In this document: positions 17,188 to 26,937 of the stretch, piece after piece
Layout: the number at the start of each line of letters is the position of its first letter
Position numbering within the stretch: position 1 is the first letter of the stretch
NCBI GenBank assembly: GCA_900473045.1
Contig: UCKS01000049.1
Location: 1 to 63,032 of the forward strand
Source of the DNA: Hyphomicrobiales bacterium
Lineage (GTDB): Bacteria > Pseudomonadota > Alphaproteobacteria > Rhizobiales > Rhizobiaceae
Length of the DNA stretch: 63,032 nucleotides
Direction of reading: 5' to 3'
The notes under the pieces: model-generated
What the model saw: only the letters and a program-made list of their open reading frames with translations
What the model was told of the DNA's origin: nothing
Databases searched by the model: none
Made by a program: the position numbers and the translations under genes

Positions 17188-17442
17188 ATGCGAACCAGTA
17201 AACCCATCACGGTCACCCTCGGAAAACAGCAGGCTCTGCTGGACAATCGCCTGCAGTCGGGTGCCTACGAATCGGCCAGCGAAGTGATCCGCGCCGGCTT
17301 ACGTGCCCTTGACCGCGAAGAGGCTGCTCTTGACGAAATTATGCGCGCCAAAATTCGTGATGCTATAGACGATCCCCGGCCTGATGTGCCGGCTGCCGAT
17401 GTCTTCGCGCGCCTTCGCGCACGTCATGCCGACGGACGGTGA
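17188..17442 (+). CDS. parD: ParD-family type II antitoxin
   Basis: This is an 84-residue protein with an N-terminal ribbon-helix-helix (SKPITVTLGKQQALLDNRLQSGAYESASEVIRAGLRALDREE) and a charged, probably disordered C-terminus that would wrap the toxin. The fold and the downstream toxin overlapping by four bases (GTGA) define a parDE operon. It would bind and neutralise ParE and repress the promoter through the dyad just upstream. Confidence 0.9.
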   Translation: MRTSKPITVTLGKQQALLDNRLQSGAYESASEVIRAGLRALDREEAALDEIMRAKIRDAIDDPRPDVPAADVFARLRARHADGR

Positions 17443-17750
17443 GTATGGCCTATAAGATTGTATTCCGTCCTTTTGCGGAAAATGATCTTGTTGCGCTTCA
17501 TCGCTATATCGCCGAAAATAGCAGCCTTGATCGCGCCGTCGCCTATATCAACCGGATTGAACATACTTGCATGTCCCTGGGCGATTTTCCCTTTCGGTGC
17601 ACGTTACGCGACGACCTTCATCCAGGCTTGTGCATCATTGGCTTCGAAAGGCGCATATCCATCGCGTTCGTCGTGGAAAGGCGAACCGTTCGCATCCTGC
17701 GAATTTTCTACGCAGGCCGCGACTTTCCCGAGGATTGGGATGACCGCTGA
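17439..17750 (+). CDS. parE: ParE/RelE-superfamily type II toxin
   Basis: This 103-residue protein has the ParE pattern: YKIVFRPFAENDLVALHRYIAENSS at the start, LRDDLHPGLCIIGFERRISIAFVVE in the middle and VRILRIFYAGRDFPEDW at the end. Characterised ParE toxins block DNA gyrase. The GTG start overlaps the antitoxin stop. An ATG six bases later (MAYKIVF) is equally possible. A small chromosomal toxin-antitoxin unit between unrelated genes is consistent with acquisition as a cassette. Confidence 0.88.
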   Translation: MSMAYKIVFRPFAENDLVALHRYIAENSSLDRAVAYINRIEHTCMSLGDFPFRCTLRDDLHPGLCIIGFERRISIAFVVERRTVRILRIFYAGRDFPEDWDDR

Positions 17751-17817
17751 CTAAGGTGTGTTCTTGCCAGACCTCCCGTATCTTGCCATCTCCCCCTGCA
17801 ACCGTGTTAGCTAGACC

Positions 17818-18729
17818 ATGGCCTTCACCCTCCGTCAGCTCCAGTATTTCATCGCCGTCGCCGAACAGGGTTCGGTCACTCGTGCATCTCAGAACCTGTC
17901 GATTTCACAATCCTCTATCACCGAAGCGGTCAAGGAGCTGGAGACCGATCTGGGTGTCGAGCTGTTCGAGCGCCATTCGCGCGGGCTGCACATCACCCAT
18001 AATGGCCACCAGTTCCTGCGCCACGCCACCAAGATTCTTGCCGGCGTTTCCGATGCCCGCCGGTCGTTTTCACAGGAACGGGAGGAGCGCACCGGCGGCA
18101 AGCTTAATCTCGGCGTCACCTCGCTGGTCGCCGGTTACGTGCTCTCCGATCTGCTCGCCCGCTACCGCCGCGCCTGCCCCGGCGTCGAGGTCAGCGCCAT
18201 CGAGGACAACGGTTCCTATCTCGAACATCTTCTGGTCGGCGGCGAGCTCGACGTTGCCGTCATGGTCATTTCCAACCTGCGCGACCGCATGGCGCTGCAG
18301 GCGGAAATCATCGAGACCTCGCCCTATCGCCTTTGGCTGCCGCTCGGCCATCCGCTGGTCTCCGCCGATATCATCTCGGTTGCCGATATCGCCAAGGAAC
18401 CGCTGATCATGCTGACGGTCGATGAAATCGAAGAAAATACCGGCAAGCTGCTGACGGCACTCGGCGCCCGCCCGCATGTGGCGTTTCGCACGCGCTCTGT
18501 AGAAGCAGTGCGCAGCCTCGTCGCCACCGGCGCCGGCATCGCGCTGCTGCCCGATCTGGTCTACCGGCCCTGGTCGCTGGAAGGCGACCGGATCGAAAGC
18601 CGTGACGTCTCCGGCGCCCTGCCCGTCGTGCAGGTCGGAATGGTCTGGCGCAAAGGGTCGGGATTGCCGCAATCAGCCAGGGATTTCATCGGGGTGGCGG
18701 AAGCACTCAGGAGCGGACGTGCCCGTTAG
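17818..18729 (+). CDS. LysR-family transcriptional regulator
   Basis: The 303-residue product has an N-terminal winged helix-turn-helix (FTLRQLQYFIAVAEQGSVTRASQNLSISQSSITEAVKELE) and a periplasmic-binding-like effector domain (about 95-295). It precedes, on the same strand, the polyamine-type operon starting at 18859 and may control it, although E. coli ydcSTUV lies next to a MocR-type gene instead. The ligand is not predictable. Confidence 0.88.
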   Translation: MAFTLRQLQYFIAVAEQGSVTRASQNLSISQSSITEAVKELETDLGVELFERHSRGLHITHNGHQFLRHATKILAGVSDARRSFSQEREERTGGKLNLGVTSLVAGYVLSDLLARYRRACPGVEVSAIEDNGSYLEHLLVGGELDVAVMVISNLRDRMALQAEIIETSPYRLWLPLGHPLVSADIISVADIAKEPLIMLTVDEIEENTGKLLTALGARPHVAFRTRSVEAVRSLVATGAGIALLPDLVYRPWSLEGDRIESRDVSGALPVVQVGMVWRKGSGLPQSARDFIGVAEALRSGRAR

Positions 18730-18739
18730 AGCGTTCTGA

Positions 18740-18756
18740 TATCGGAAAAACCGATA
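18740..18756. promoter_or_regulatory. Small hairpin/dyad TATCGG-A5-CCGATA
   Basis: Perfect six-base arms around five A lie 11 bases after the LysR stop and 102 bases before ydcS. It could be part of a terminator or an operator. No T-run follows. Confidence 0.35.
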
Positions 18757-18858
18757 GCATCATTCTGATGAATGCATTTGCGAAAGCGGCGAAATCGAGG
18801 CACCTTTTGTTTTGGGAACAAGACCGAAAAATTCGGACACCAAACCGGGAGACTGAAG

Positions 18859-20019
18859 ATGAAGCAGATTCTGAAATCCTGCACCGCGCTCACCCTTTCG
18901 CTTAGCTTCGCCACCCATGCTTTCGCTCAGGAACCGCTGAAGGAACTCGGCAAGGGCGAAGGCGAATTGTCGATCGTCGCCTGGGCCGGCTATATCGAGC
19001 GCGGCGAAACCGACAAGGCCTATGACTGGGTCACCGGCTTCGAAAAGCAGACCGGCTGCAAGGTCAGCGTCAAGACGGCTGCGACCTCCGATGAAATGGT
19101 CGCGCTGATGAACGAAGGCGGCTTCGACCTCGTCACCGCATCCGGCGACGCCTCGCTGCGGCTGGTGGCCGGCAAGCGCGTCCAGCCGATCAACACCGAC
19201 CTGATCCCGAGCTTCAAGACCGTCGACGAGCGCATGCAGTCGTCGCCCTGGTACACCGTCAACGGCGTGCATTACGGCGTTCCCTATGTCTGGGGCCCGA
19301 ATGTGCTGATGTACAATACCGAAGCCTTCAAGGGTGAGGCGCCGAAGAGTTGGGACGTCGTCTTCAAGGAAATGACCCTGCCGGATGGCAAGTCCAACAA
19401 GGGCCGCGTCCAGGCCTATGACGGCCCGATCCATGTGGCGGATGCAGCCAACTACCTGATGTTCCACAACAAGGACCTTGGCATCAAGGACCCCTACGAA
19501 CTCAACGAAGACCAGTACAAGGCAGCGCTCGACGTTTTGCGCGTCCAGCGCACGCTGGCCAGCCGCTACTGGCATGACGCGATGATCCAGATCGACGACT
19601 TCAAGAACGAAGGCGTTGTCGCTTCCGGCTCCTGGCCGTTCCAGGTCAATCTGCTGCAGTCGGAAAAACTGCCGATTGCCTCGACCATCCCGGAAGAAGG
19701 CGTCACCGGCTGGGCCGATACGACCATGCTGCATGCCGAAAGCGCCCATCCGAACTGCGCCTATATGTGGATGGAACATTCGCTGTCGCCCAAGGTGCAG
19801 GGCGATGTTTCCGCCTGGTTCGGCGCCAACCCATCGGTTGGAGCAGCCTGCAAGGGCAACGAGCTTTTGACTGACGGCGGCTGCAAGGCCAATGGCTATG
19901 ACGATTTCGACAAGGTGAAGTTCTGGAAAACGCCGACCTCGAAATGCACAAGCCAGACCGAGTGTGTCCCCTATCACCGCTGGGTCTCCGACTATATAGG
20001 CGTCATCGGCGGGCGTTGA
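18859..20019 (+). CDS. ydcS: Polyamine-type ABC transporter substrate-binding protein, YdcS-like
   Basis: This periplasmic receptor of 386 residues has the signal peptide MKQILKSCTALTLSLSFATHAFAQ. Long stretches agree with E. coli YdcS as I recall it: ERGETDKAYDWVTGFEKQTG, KTAATSDEMVALM, DLVTASGDASLRL, LPDGKSNKGRVQAYDGPI and EGVTGWADTTMLH. The start has GGGAGACTGAAG upstream. The following genes match ydcT, ydcU, ydcV and patD in order, so a putrescine-related ligand is likely. YdcS has also been linked to polyhydroxybutyrate in E. coli. A hairpin-forming repeat pair separates it from ydcT. Confidence 0.92.
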   Translation: MKQILKSCTALTLSLSFATHAFAQEPLKELGKGEGELSIVAWAGYIERGETDKAYDWVTGFEKQTGCKVSVKTAATSDEMVALMNEGGFDLVTASGDASLRLVAGKRVQPINTDLIPSFKTVDERMQSSPWYTVNGVHYGVPYVWGPNVLMYNTEAFKGEAPKSWDVVFKEMTLPDGKSNKGRVQAYDGPIHVADAANYLMFHNKDLGIKDPYELNEDQYKAALDVLRVQRTLASRYWHDAMIQIDDFKNEGVVASGSWPFQVNLLQSEKLPIASTIPEEGVTGWADTTMLHAESAHPNCAYMWMEHSLSPKVQGDVSAWFGANPSVGAACKGNELLTDGGCKANGYDDFDKVKFWKTPTSKCTSQTECVPYHRWVSDYIGVIGGR

Positions 20020-20030
20020 TTTCTGATCTT

Positions 20031-20130
20031 TCCCTCCCCCTTGTGGAGAGGGTGGCCCGAAGGGCTGGTAGGGTTTTCTTGCTCAAAAAAGAAAGTCCCC
20101 TCCCCAACCCTCCCCACAAGGGGGAGGGAG
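20031..20130. repeat. Inverted repeat pair between ydcS and ydcT
   Basis: A diverged inverted copy (about 20031-20076) and an exact copy (20100-20130) of the 31-bp repeat face each other in the 189-bp gap. The transcript can fold into a long hairpin. In binding-protein operons such structures often keep receptor mRNA high relative to the transporter genes. That role is inferred here. Confidence 0.75.
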
Positions 20131-20208
20131 TTATCCGCACCAACCGCAAACACTTGCCACTCTTCATCGCTGATGAGGAATGATTGCCGTTACCCACGGA
20201 GTACCCCA

Positions 20209-21207
20209 ATGACCGCCGCCGTCCTGTTCGAAAACGTCTCGCGCCATTTCGGTGCCGTCAAAGCCGTCGATGCGGTCGATCTTGGAATCGCGGCCGGCGA
20301 GTTCTTTGCGATGCTCGGGCCGTCCGGCTCCGGCAAGACCACCTGCCTGCGCCTGATGGCCGGGTTCGAGCAGCCGACCGGCGGCCATATCGAGATTTTT
20401 GGCGAGACCGCCGAAGGTGTTCCCCCCTATCGCCGCAGCGTCAACACGGTGTTTCAGGACTATGCCCTCTTCCCCCATCTCTCGATCCTAGACAATGTCG
20501 CCTATGGCCTGATGGTCAAGGGTGTCGGCAAGGAGGAGCGCCGCAGGGCAGCCGAAGACGCGCTCGCCATGGTCAAGCTGCCCGGCTACGGCCAGCGCCG
20601 CCCGGGCCAGTTGTCCGGTGGCCAGCGCCAGCGTGTCGCCCTTGCCCGCGCGCTCGTCAACAAGCCCAAGGTGCTTTTACTCGACGAGCCGCTCGGGGCA
20701 CTGGACCTGAAACTGCGCGAGCAGATGCAGGAGGAACTGAAAACCCTGCAGAAATCGCTCGGCATCACCTTCGTCTTCGTCACCCACGACCAGGGCGAGG
20801 CGCTATCGATGGCCGACCGCATCGCCGTCTTCAACGACGGCAAGATCCAGCAGCTCGGCACCCCGGAAGATATCTACAAGCGGCCGCAGACCCGTTTCGT
20901 TGCCGATTTCGTCGGCTCCTCGAACGTGCTCTCCAGCGCCACCTGCGCCAGGCTCGGCGTTCCGGCAAAAGCCGCCAGTCTGCGCCCGGAAGCGATTACC
21001 ATCGGCACCTCCTGGGCCGAACAGCTGAGCCTGCCCGGCACCGTTACCGCCCGCAGCTTTTTAGGCGCCACCAACCGCGTCAGCGTCGATTGCGACGGCG
21101 AAAAAATCATCGTTGCCAGCTCCGCCGCCATGCCGGTTCCCGATATCGGCGCTGAGGTGCAGCTGGCGTTTTCGCGCAACGACCTTCACCTGATGGAGGA
21201 AGTATGA
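20209..21207 (+). CDS. ydcT: ABC transporter ATP-binding protein, YdcT/PotA-like
   Basis: This 332-residue ATPase energises polyamine-type uptake. It has Walker A GPSGSGKTT, signature LSGGQRQR, Walker B VLLLDEPLGALD, the switch His in VTHDQGEALSMADRIAVF, and a C-terminal regulatory TOBE-like part from about 235. The start at 20209 has GGAG eight bases upstream. Longer in-frame readings run through the repeat. It overlaps the first permease gene by four bases. Confidence 0.93.
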   Translation: MTAAVLFENVSRHFGAVKAVDAVDLGIAAGEFFAMLGPSGSGKTTCLRLMAGFEQPTGGHIEIFGETAEGVPPYRRSVNTVFQDYALFPHLSILDNVAYGLMVKGVGKEERRRAAEDALAMVKLPGYGQRRPGQLSGGQRQRVALARALVNKPKVLLLDEPLGALDLKLREQMQEELKTLQKSLGITFVFVTHDQGEALSMADRIAVFNDGKIQQLGTPEDIYKRPQTRFVADFVGSSNVLSSATCARLGVPAKAASLRPEAITIGTSWAEQLSLPGTVTARSFLGATNRVSVDCDGEKIIVASSAAMPVPDIGAEVQLAFSRNDLHLMEEV

Positions 21208-22157
21208 GCGCGCTCGTCACTCCCACAACAATTCGGCCGAACAGCCCAAGTCTGCCGGGACGGATGTCGGATTTCCTGTGGAAACACCCGCACGTTCTCC
21301 TCGCCGTCCTGCTCGGACCGCCGGTGTTGTGGCTCGGTATCATCTACCTTGGTTCGCTCTTCGCGCTTCTGCTGCAGAGCTTCTTCTCGATCGACGATTT
21401 CTCCGGCCTGATCAATTACGAGTTCACGCTTGCGACCTACAGACAGCTGCTCTCGGACGCCAATTTCGACATCATCGTCCGCACCGTCACGATGGCCGCA
21501 GTGGTGACGATCTTCTCGGCGCTGATCGCTTTCCCCATCGCCTATTACGCGGCGCGCTACGCCAAGGGAAAATGGAAGGCAGTGTTCTATCTCGGCATCA
21601 TGCTGCCGCTCTGGTCGAGCTATCTTGTCAAGATCTACGCCTGGAAGCTGATCCTCGCCAAGGAAGGCATCCTCACCTGGGCCTTCACCAAGCTTCACCT
21701 GCTCTGGCTGCTCGATGGCTGGCTGTCGCTTCCGGTCATCGGCGGCAATTCGCTCTCGGTCAGCTATACCGGCACCTTCCTCGTCTTTGTCTATGTCTGG
21801 ATGCCCTTCATGATCCTGCCGATCCAGGCGGCCCTTGAGCGCGTGCCCGGAAACCTGATCGAAGCCTCTTCGGATCTCGGCGGCACGCCACAGCAGACGT
21901 TTCGCCACGTGCTGTTTCCGCTGGCGCTTCCCGGCATCGTCGCTGGCTCGATCTTCACCTTTTCGCTGACGCTCGGCGATTACATCATCCCGCAGATCGT
22001 CGGCTCGTCGCGCCTGTTCATCGGCCAGGCCGTCTATGCGCAGCAGGGTACCGCCGGCAACATCCCGCTTGCCGCCGCCTTCACCGTCGTTCCGATCGTC
22101 ATCATGGGCCTCTATCTCTGGATGGCCAAACGTTTGGGAGCCTTCGATGCGCTCTGA
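21204..22157 (+). CDS. ydcU: ABC transporter permease, YdcU/PotB-like
   Basis: This is a 317-residue inner-membrane permease with about six segments, beginning [30 protein letters not shown]. The EAA loop reads [28 protein letters not shown]. It is coupled by ATGA to the ATPase upstream and by an 11-base overlap to the next permease. Confidence 0.92.
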   Translation: MSALVTPTTIRPNSPSLPGRMSDFLWKHPHVLLAVLLGPPVLWLGIIYLGSLFALLLQSFFSIDDFSGLINYEFTLATYRQLLSDANFDIIVRTVTMAAVVTIFSALIAFPIAYYAARYAKGKWKAVFYLGIMLPLWSSYLVKIYAWKLILAKEGILTWAFTKLHLLWLLDGWLSLPVIGGNSLSVSYTGTFLVFVYVWMPFMILPIQAALERVPGNLIEASSDLGGTPQQTFRHVLFPLALPGIVAGSIFTFSLTLGDYIIPQIVGSSRLFIGQAVYAQQGTAGNIPLAAAFTVVPIVIMGLYLWMAKRLGAFDAL

Positions 22158-22962
22158 CCGCTCCACATCCGCGCCGCTCGGCCTGAAGATAGCCGCCATT
22201 GGCGGCCTCGCCTTCCTGCATATCCCGATCCTCTTGATCTTCCTCTATGCCTTCACCACCGAGGAAAAGAGCTACCAGTTCCCACCGCCCGGACTGACGC
22301 TGCAATGGTTCGCCGTCACCTGGAACCGGCCGGATGTCTGGGCAGCGCTGACGCTGTCCGTCAAGGTCGCGACCATCGCCACGGCCATCGCGCTTGTGCT
22401 CGGCACGCTCTGCGCCGCCGCCGTCAGCCAGACGCGGTTCTTCGGCCGCGAAACCATCTCGTTGCTGGTCATACTGCCGATCGCGCTTCCCGGCATCATC
22501 ACCGGCATTGCGCTGCGCTCGGCCTTCTCGATGGCCGATATTCCCTTCTCGTTCTGGACCATCGTGCTCGGCCACGCGACTTTCTGCATCGTCGTCGTCT
22601 ACAACAATGCCGTCGCCCGCTTCCGCCGCGTGTCCGGTTCGCTGATCGAAGCGTCGATGGATCTCGGCGCCGATGGGTTCCAGACGTTCCGCCATATCAT
22701 CCTGCCGAATATCGGTACGGCGCTTCTCGCCGGCGGCATGCTCGCCTTCGCGCTGTCCTTCGACGAAGTGATCGTCACCACCTTTACCGGCGGCCAGCAA
22801 TCGACCCTGCCGATCTGGATGCTGGAAGAGCTCATCCGCCCGCGCCAGCGGCCGGTCACCAACGTCGTCGCCATGGTGGTGATGCTGGTCACCTTCCTGC
22901 CGATCCTGGCCGCCTATTACCTCACGCGCGACGGCGACCAGATCGCCGGTGCGGGAAAATGA
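22147..22962 (+). CDS. ydcV: ABC transporter permease, YdcV/PotC-like
   Basis: This is a 271-residue second permease with the EAA loop [24 protein letters not shown] and about six membrane segments, the first [21 protein letters not shown]. The start MRSDRSTS at 22147 overlaps the end of the previous gene. A longer reading from 22036 lies wholly inside that gene and is rejected. It completes the importer with the genes from 18859. Confidence 0.92.
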   Translation: MRSDRSTSAPLGLKIAAIGGLAFLHIPILLIFLYAFTTEEKSYQFPPPGLTLQWFAVTWNRPDVWAALTLSVKVATIATAIALVLGTLCAAAVSQTRFFGRETISLLVILPIALPGIITGIALRSAFSMADIPFSFWTIVLGHATFCIVVVYNNAVARFRRVSGSLIEASMDLGADGFQTFRHIILPNIGTALLAGGMLAFALSFDEVIVTTFTGGQQSTLPIWMLEELIRPRQRPVTNVVAMVVMLVTFLPILAAYYLTRDGDQIAGAGK

Positions 22963-22966
22963 ACGA

Positions 22967-23051
22967 GCGAATAGGGAGTGGCGAATAGCGAATAGAGTTT
23001 CCGGGCTGGGTTGCGCTCTTCTCTATTCCCTACTCACTACTCGCTATTCGC
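22967..23051. repeat. Palindromic repeat, second family (GCGAATAG type)
   Basis: The left arm at 22967-22997 is built of GCGAATA units. The right arm at 23021-23051 is its near-perfect inverse (CTATTCCC, ACTCGCTATTCGC). The 23-base loop gives a strong hairpin between the permease and patD. It is unrelated to the 31-bp repeat. Confidence 0.8.
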
Positions 23052-23084
23052 TACTTGCCCATCGATCCAAAAGGGAGAACTTCT

Positions 23085-24512
23085 ATGGACACGCAATTGC
23101 TGATCGGATCGACATTCGAATCCGGAACCGAGGCCGAAGAGCTGATCCTCAACCCGCGCACCGGCGCCAGGATCATCGATCTCGCCGAAGCCTCGCAATC
23201 GCAGATCGAGCGCGCCGTCGATGCCGCCGAAAAGGCCTTTGATACCTGGTCGATGACCACGCCCGGCGAACGCTCCGGCTACCTCCTGAAGATCGCCGAT
23301 GCGATCGAGAAAGATGCCGACGCTTTCGTAGCCCTCGAAGCCTTGAACTGTGGCAAGCCGATCAATGCCGTGCGCAATGACGAACTGCCGGCCATCGTCG
23401 ATTGCTGGCGCTTCTTCGCCGGTGCCATCCGCACGCTGCATGCGCCGGTCGGCGGCGAATACCTGCCCGGCCACACCTCGATGATCCGCCGCGATCCCGT
23501 CGGGATCATTGGCTCGATCGCACCGTGGAACTATCCGTTGATGATGATGGCCTGGAAGCTGGCACCGGCGATTGCCGGTGGCAACACCGTCGTCTTCAAA
23601 CCGTCGGAACAGACGCCGCTGACGGCCCTGAAGATGGCTCGCCTGCTCGCCGATATTTTGCCGGAAGGCGTCGTCAACGTCATCCTCGGCCGTGGCGACA
23701 CGGTCGGCAACACGCTGATCAACCATCCGAAGATCGGCATGGTCTCGATCACCGGCGATATCGCCACCGGCAAGAAGGTGCTGCAGGCGGCCGCGAAAAC
23801 CGTCAAGCGCACCCATCTCGAACTCGGCGGCAAGGCCCCGGTCATCGTCTACGACGATGCCGACCTCGAAGCCGTCGTCAACGGCATCCGCACCTTCGGC
23901 TATTACAACGCCGGTCAGGACTGCACCGCCGCCTGCCGGATCTATGCGCAGGACGGCATCTACGAAAAGCTGGTCGCCGACCTCACCTCGGCCGTTTCGA
24001 CGATCAAATACAATCTGGCCGACGACACCGAAAACGAGATCGGCCCGCTGATCTCAAAACGCCAGCGCGACCGCGTCGCAAGCTTCGTCGAGCGCGCCAC
24101 CGAGCAGAAGCATATCGAGATCACCACCGGCGGCAATCTCGGCAGCAAGGACGGCTTCTTCTTCCAGCCGACCGTGGTTGCCGGCGCCACCCAGGAAGAC
24201 GAGATCGTCCGTCGCGAAGTGTTCGGCCCCGTCGTCTCGATCACCCGTTTCACCGAAAACGACCAGGCGGTCAAATGGGCCAATGACAGCGACTATGGCC
24301 TTGCCTCATCCGTCTGGACCAAGGACATCTCCAAGGCGATGAAGGCTGCATCCCGCCTGCAATACGGCTGCACCTGGATCAACACCCACTTCATGCTGAC
24401 CAACGAAATGCCCCACGGCGGCGTCAAGCAATCCGGCTACGGCAAGGACATGTCGATCTATGCGCTGGAAGACTACACTGCCGTCAGGCACGTGATGATC
24501 AACCATGGATAG
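23085..24512 (+). CDS. patD: Gamma-aminobutyraldehyde dehydrogenase (PatD/YdcW-like)
   Basis: This NAD-dependent enzyme would oxidise 4-aminobutanal, the product of putrescine transamination, to GABA. The 475-residue sequence matches E. coli PatD closely: [77 protein letters not shown] and [13 protein letters not shown]. The catalytic Cys falls at 280 and Glu at 246. The start has AAGGGAGAAC upstream. The position after ydcSTUV repeats the E. coli gene order. The putrescine aminotransferase (patA) is not adjacent. Confidence 0.92.
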   Translation: MDTQLLIGSTFESGTEAEELILNPRTGARIIDLAEASQSQIERAVDAAEKAFDTWSMTTPGERSGYLLKIADAIEKDADAFVALEALNCGKPINAVRNDELPAIVDCWRFFAGAIRTLHAPVGGEYLPGHTSMIRRDPVGIIGSIAPWNYPLMMMAWKLAPAIAGGNTVVFKPSEQTPLTALKMARLLADILPEGVVNVILGRGDTVGNTLINHPKIGMVSITGDIATGKKVLQAAAKTVKRTHLELGGKAPVIVYDDADLEAVVNGIRTFGYYNAGQDCTAACRIYAQDGIYEKLVADLTSAVSTIKYNLADDTENEIGPLISKRQRDRVASFVERATEQKHIEITTGGNLGSKDGFFFQPTVVAGATQEDEIVRREVFGPVVSITRFTENDQAVKWANDSDYGLASSVWTKDISKAMKAASRLQYGCTWINTHFMLTNEMPHGGVKQSGYGKDMSIYALEDYTAVRHVMINHG

Positions 24513-24557
24513 ACATTCGATTTGGGCATGCGAGCCATAGTACCGTCCACAAACCTA

Positions 24558-24583
24558 GGCCGCGCTCCCAAGCGCGGCCTTTT
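24558..24583 (+). terminator. Rho-independent terminator after patD
   Basis: The nine-base stem GGCCGCGCT / AGCGCGGCC with loop CCCA is followed by TTTT. It lies 46 bases after the patD stop and ends the ydcSTUV-patD unit. Confidence 0.88.
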
Positions 24584-24657
24584 GCAACTCCTGCGTTAAC
24601 CCATGGAAAATACTAAATGTTCCCCCTATGTGTTGCACAAATCCCACAATATAAACA

Positions 24658-24672
24658 TGAGTAATTAAGTCA
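24658..24672. promoter_or_regulatory. IRO box, TGA-N9-TCA (RirA-type iron-responsive site)
   Basis: TGA GTAATTAAG TCA matches the TGA-N9-TCA motif described for RirA repression of iron genes in rhizobia. It lies 77-92 bases before the receptor gene in an AT-rich promoter-like region. The motif is short, so support comes mainly from the context. Confidence 0.6.
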
Positions 24673-24749
24673 TAGATTCCGCTTTTCCACGGACGTAATC
24701 TTGATAGAACGGGTCATCTTATCGCCCGCCTATCCAGAAAGTGCATGAC

Positions 24750-26933
24750 ATGCCACAGCTTCGCCACACCCGGTCCACCGTCCGTTTCGCCCTGGCCGGC
24801 ACCTCGCTGCTCGCCCTCTCGCTGACGGCTTTTGCACAGGACGCGGCGCAATCCACGACGGGCGCTGATGGAGCGACTGAGCTCGAGACCTTGACCGTCA
24901 CAGGCGGCAGCGGCGGCGTCATCACCGCCGATGGCTATGTCGGCACAAGCAGCGCCACCGGTGCCAAGATCGACACACCCTTCCTGCAAATACCACAATC
25001 GATCTCGTCCGTGACCGAACAGCAGCTGAAGGATCGCAACCCGCAGACACTTCTCGATACGTTTGCATATACGCCCGGCTCGCGCGTCGGTGGATACGGG
25101 TTTGATCCGCGCTTTGATTCGTTCACCGTGCGCGGCTTCGACGTCACCTATACCGGCATGTTCCGCGACAACCTGCGTCAGCCCGGTGCCAGCTCGTCGC
25201 TGTTCAAGAATGAGCCTTACGGGGTTGAAGGCGTCTCGATCCTGCGCGGCCCATCGTCGGCTCTCTATGGCGCATCTGGTGCCGGTGGCCTGTTCAACCT
25301 GATCACCAAGCGCCCAACCGAACAGCCGTTGCGCGAACTGCAACTGCAATACGGCACGGACAACCGGTACCAGGGCCAGTTCGATTTCTCCGGCCCGATC
25401 AACGACACCGATCCGCTCTATTATCGCATGACCGGCCTGCTGCGCAGCGCCGATACCGAGCAAGTCAGCGTTCCCGATGACCGTACCTATTTCGCGCCCG
25501 CCTTTACGTGGAAGCCGGACGAAGACACCAAGCTGACCATCCTTGGCGAATACTCCCGCACCAAGACGGGCGGCTCCGCGGCCTATTACAATGACCCCAC
25601 CGGCAAGGTAACCGACATTTTCGCCGGCAACCCCGACTTCAACGATTCGGTCCAGACACAAGCGCGGCTCGGTTACGAATTCGAGCATCGCCTGAACGAC
25701 GTCTTCACCTTCCGCCAGAACGTGCGCGTCTCGACGCTCAACGTCGATGCCGACTGGGCCTTTGCCTACGCGCCCAATGCCATTGACCCGACTTTGCTGG
25801 ACAGCAGCGCCGGCACATTCGACGAGCGCCTCAACTCCCTGGTGATCGACAACCAGATGGAGGCGAAGTTCGATACCGGCGCGCTCGACCACACATTGCT
25901 TGCAGGCGTCGATTACACGAAATTGCGGTTCAAGTCCCTCGCCGGAACCGGCTTCACCCCGCCGCTCGACACCAAGAACCCGACCCAAGGCCGCCCGACC
26001 GACCCGATCGATTTCAGTGAGCGCATCGTCCAGGACCAGTGGCAGCTTGGCACCTATATTCAGGACCAGATTCGTTACGATGCCTGGACGCTGACAGCCG
26101 GCGGCCGCTACGATTGGGTATCGACCGACACGGACAATACCGATCTGACCAGCGGTTTGACGAACCAGGTCTCGCAAAAGGATAAGGCATTTTCCGGCCG
26201 TATCGGCCTGACCTATGAGACCGATTTCGGCCTTGCGCCCTATATCAGCTACTCCACCGCCTTCTCGCCCAATGCTGGCTGGAACAAGGAGACGGAACAG
26301 CCGTTCAGGCCGACCGAAAGCCAGCAGGAAGAAATCGGCGTCAAGTATCTGCTGCCCAACAGCAATACCATGATTACGGCGGCCCTCTTCAACATCGACC
26401 AGAAGAACAGCCTCTATTACGAGGTCGTGGACCTGCCGACAGGCCCGGAAAACATTCAGGTCCAGCGCGGCAAGGTGCGCTCACGCGGCTTCGAACTGGA
26501 AGCCAATACCAGCCTCGACAACGGCCTGTCGCTGATCGCGTCCTATACCTATACCGACATCAAGATCACAGAAGGCCCGGCCGATACGGTTGGCAACTCC
26601 GTCTCCTCCGTGCCGCGCCACATGGCATCGCTTTGGGCGGACTATACATTGCCGGAAGATGGCCCGGCAGCCGGCCTCGGCTTCGGTGCTGGCGCCCGCT
26701 TTCTCGGTTCGAGCTTCGGCAACGACCAGAACACGACGCGCAATTCAGCCCGCGTCCTCTTCGATGCCGCCGCCCACTATGATTTCGCAGCCATCGACAA
26801 GAAGTACGAAGGCCTGCGGCTGCAGGTCAACGCAACCAATGTCTTCGATCGCCGTGATACGGTTTGCTCGGCTGGCTTCTGCTACCGTGACCAAGGCCGC
26901 GCCGTTATTGGTTCCTTGAAATACAGCTGGTGA
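24750..26933 (+). CDS. TonB-dependent siderophore receptor (FoxA/FhuA-like)
   Basis: This outer-membrane receptor would bring ferric siderophore into the periplasm using TonB energy. It has a signal peptide (FALAGTSLLALSLTAFAQ), a TonB-box-like LETLTVTGG, a plug domain (about 70-185: PFLQIPQSISSVTEQQL, FTVRGFDV, LRGPSSALYGASGAGGLFNLITKRP) and a beta-barrel ending in the aromatic SLKYSW. Length of about 727 residues is normal. The next genes are fhuF and fhuP, the order known for S. meliloti foxA-fhuF-fhuP, so a hydroxamate such as ferrioxamine is likely. The start may be the GTG at 24741 or the ATG at 24750. Confidence 0.9.
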   Translation: MPQLRHTRSTVRFALAGTSLLALSLTAFAQDAAQSTTGADGATELETLTVTGGSGGVITADGYVGTSSATGAKIDTPFLQIPQSISSVTEQQLKDRNPQTLLDTFAYTPGSRVGGYGFDPRFDSFTVRGFDVTYTGMFRDNLRQPGASSSLFKNEPYGVEGVSILRGPSSALYGASGAGGLFNLITKRPTEQPLRELQLQYGTDNRYQGQFDFSGPINDTDPLYYRMTGLLRSADTEQVSVPDDRTYFAPAFTWKPDEDTKLTILGEYSRTKTGGSAAYYNDPTGKVTDIFAGNPDFNDSVQTQARLGYEFEHRLNDVFTFRQNVRVSTLNVDADWAFAYAPNAIDPTLLDSSAGTFDERLNSLVIDNQMEAKFDTGALDHTLLAGVDYTKLRFKSLAGTGFTPPLDTKNPTQGRPTDPIDFSERIVQDQWQLGTYIQDQIRYDAWTLTAGGRYDWVSTDTDNTDLTSGLTNQVSQKDKAFSGRIGLTYETDFGLAPYISYSTAFSPNAGWNKETEQPFRPTESQQEEIGVKYLLPNSNTMITAALFNIDQKNSLYYEVVDLPTGPENIQVQRGKVRSRGFELEANTSLDNGLSLIASYTYTDIKITEGPADTVGNSVSSVPRHMASLWADYTLPEDGPAAGLGFGAGARFLGSSFGNDQNTTRNSARVLFDAAAHYDFAAIDKKYEGLRLQVNATNVFDRRDTVCSAGFCYRDQGRAVIGSLKYSW

Positions 26934-26937
26934 TCCG

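Noticed and set aside
22036..22146. N-terminal extension of the YdcV-like permease
   Set aside because: The extra 37 residues lie inside the upstream permease gene in another frame and have no membrane-protein character.
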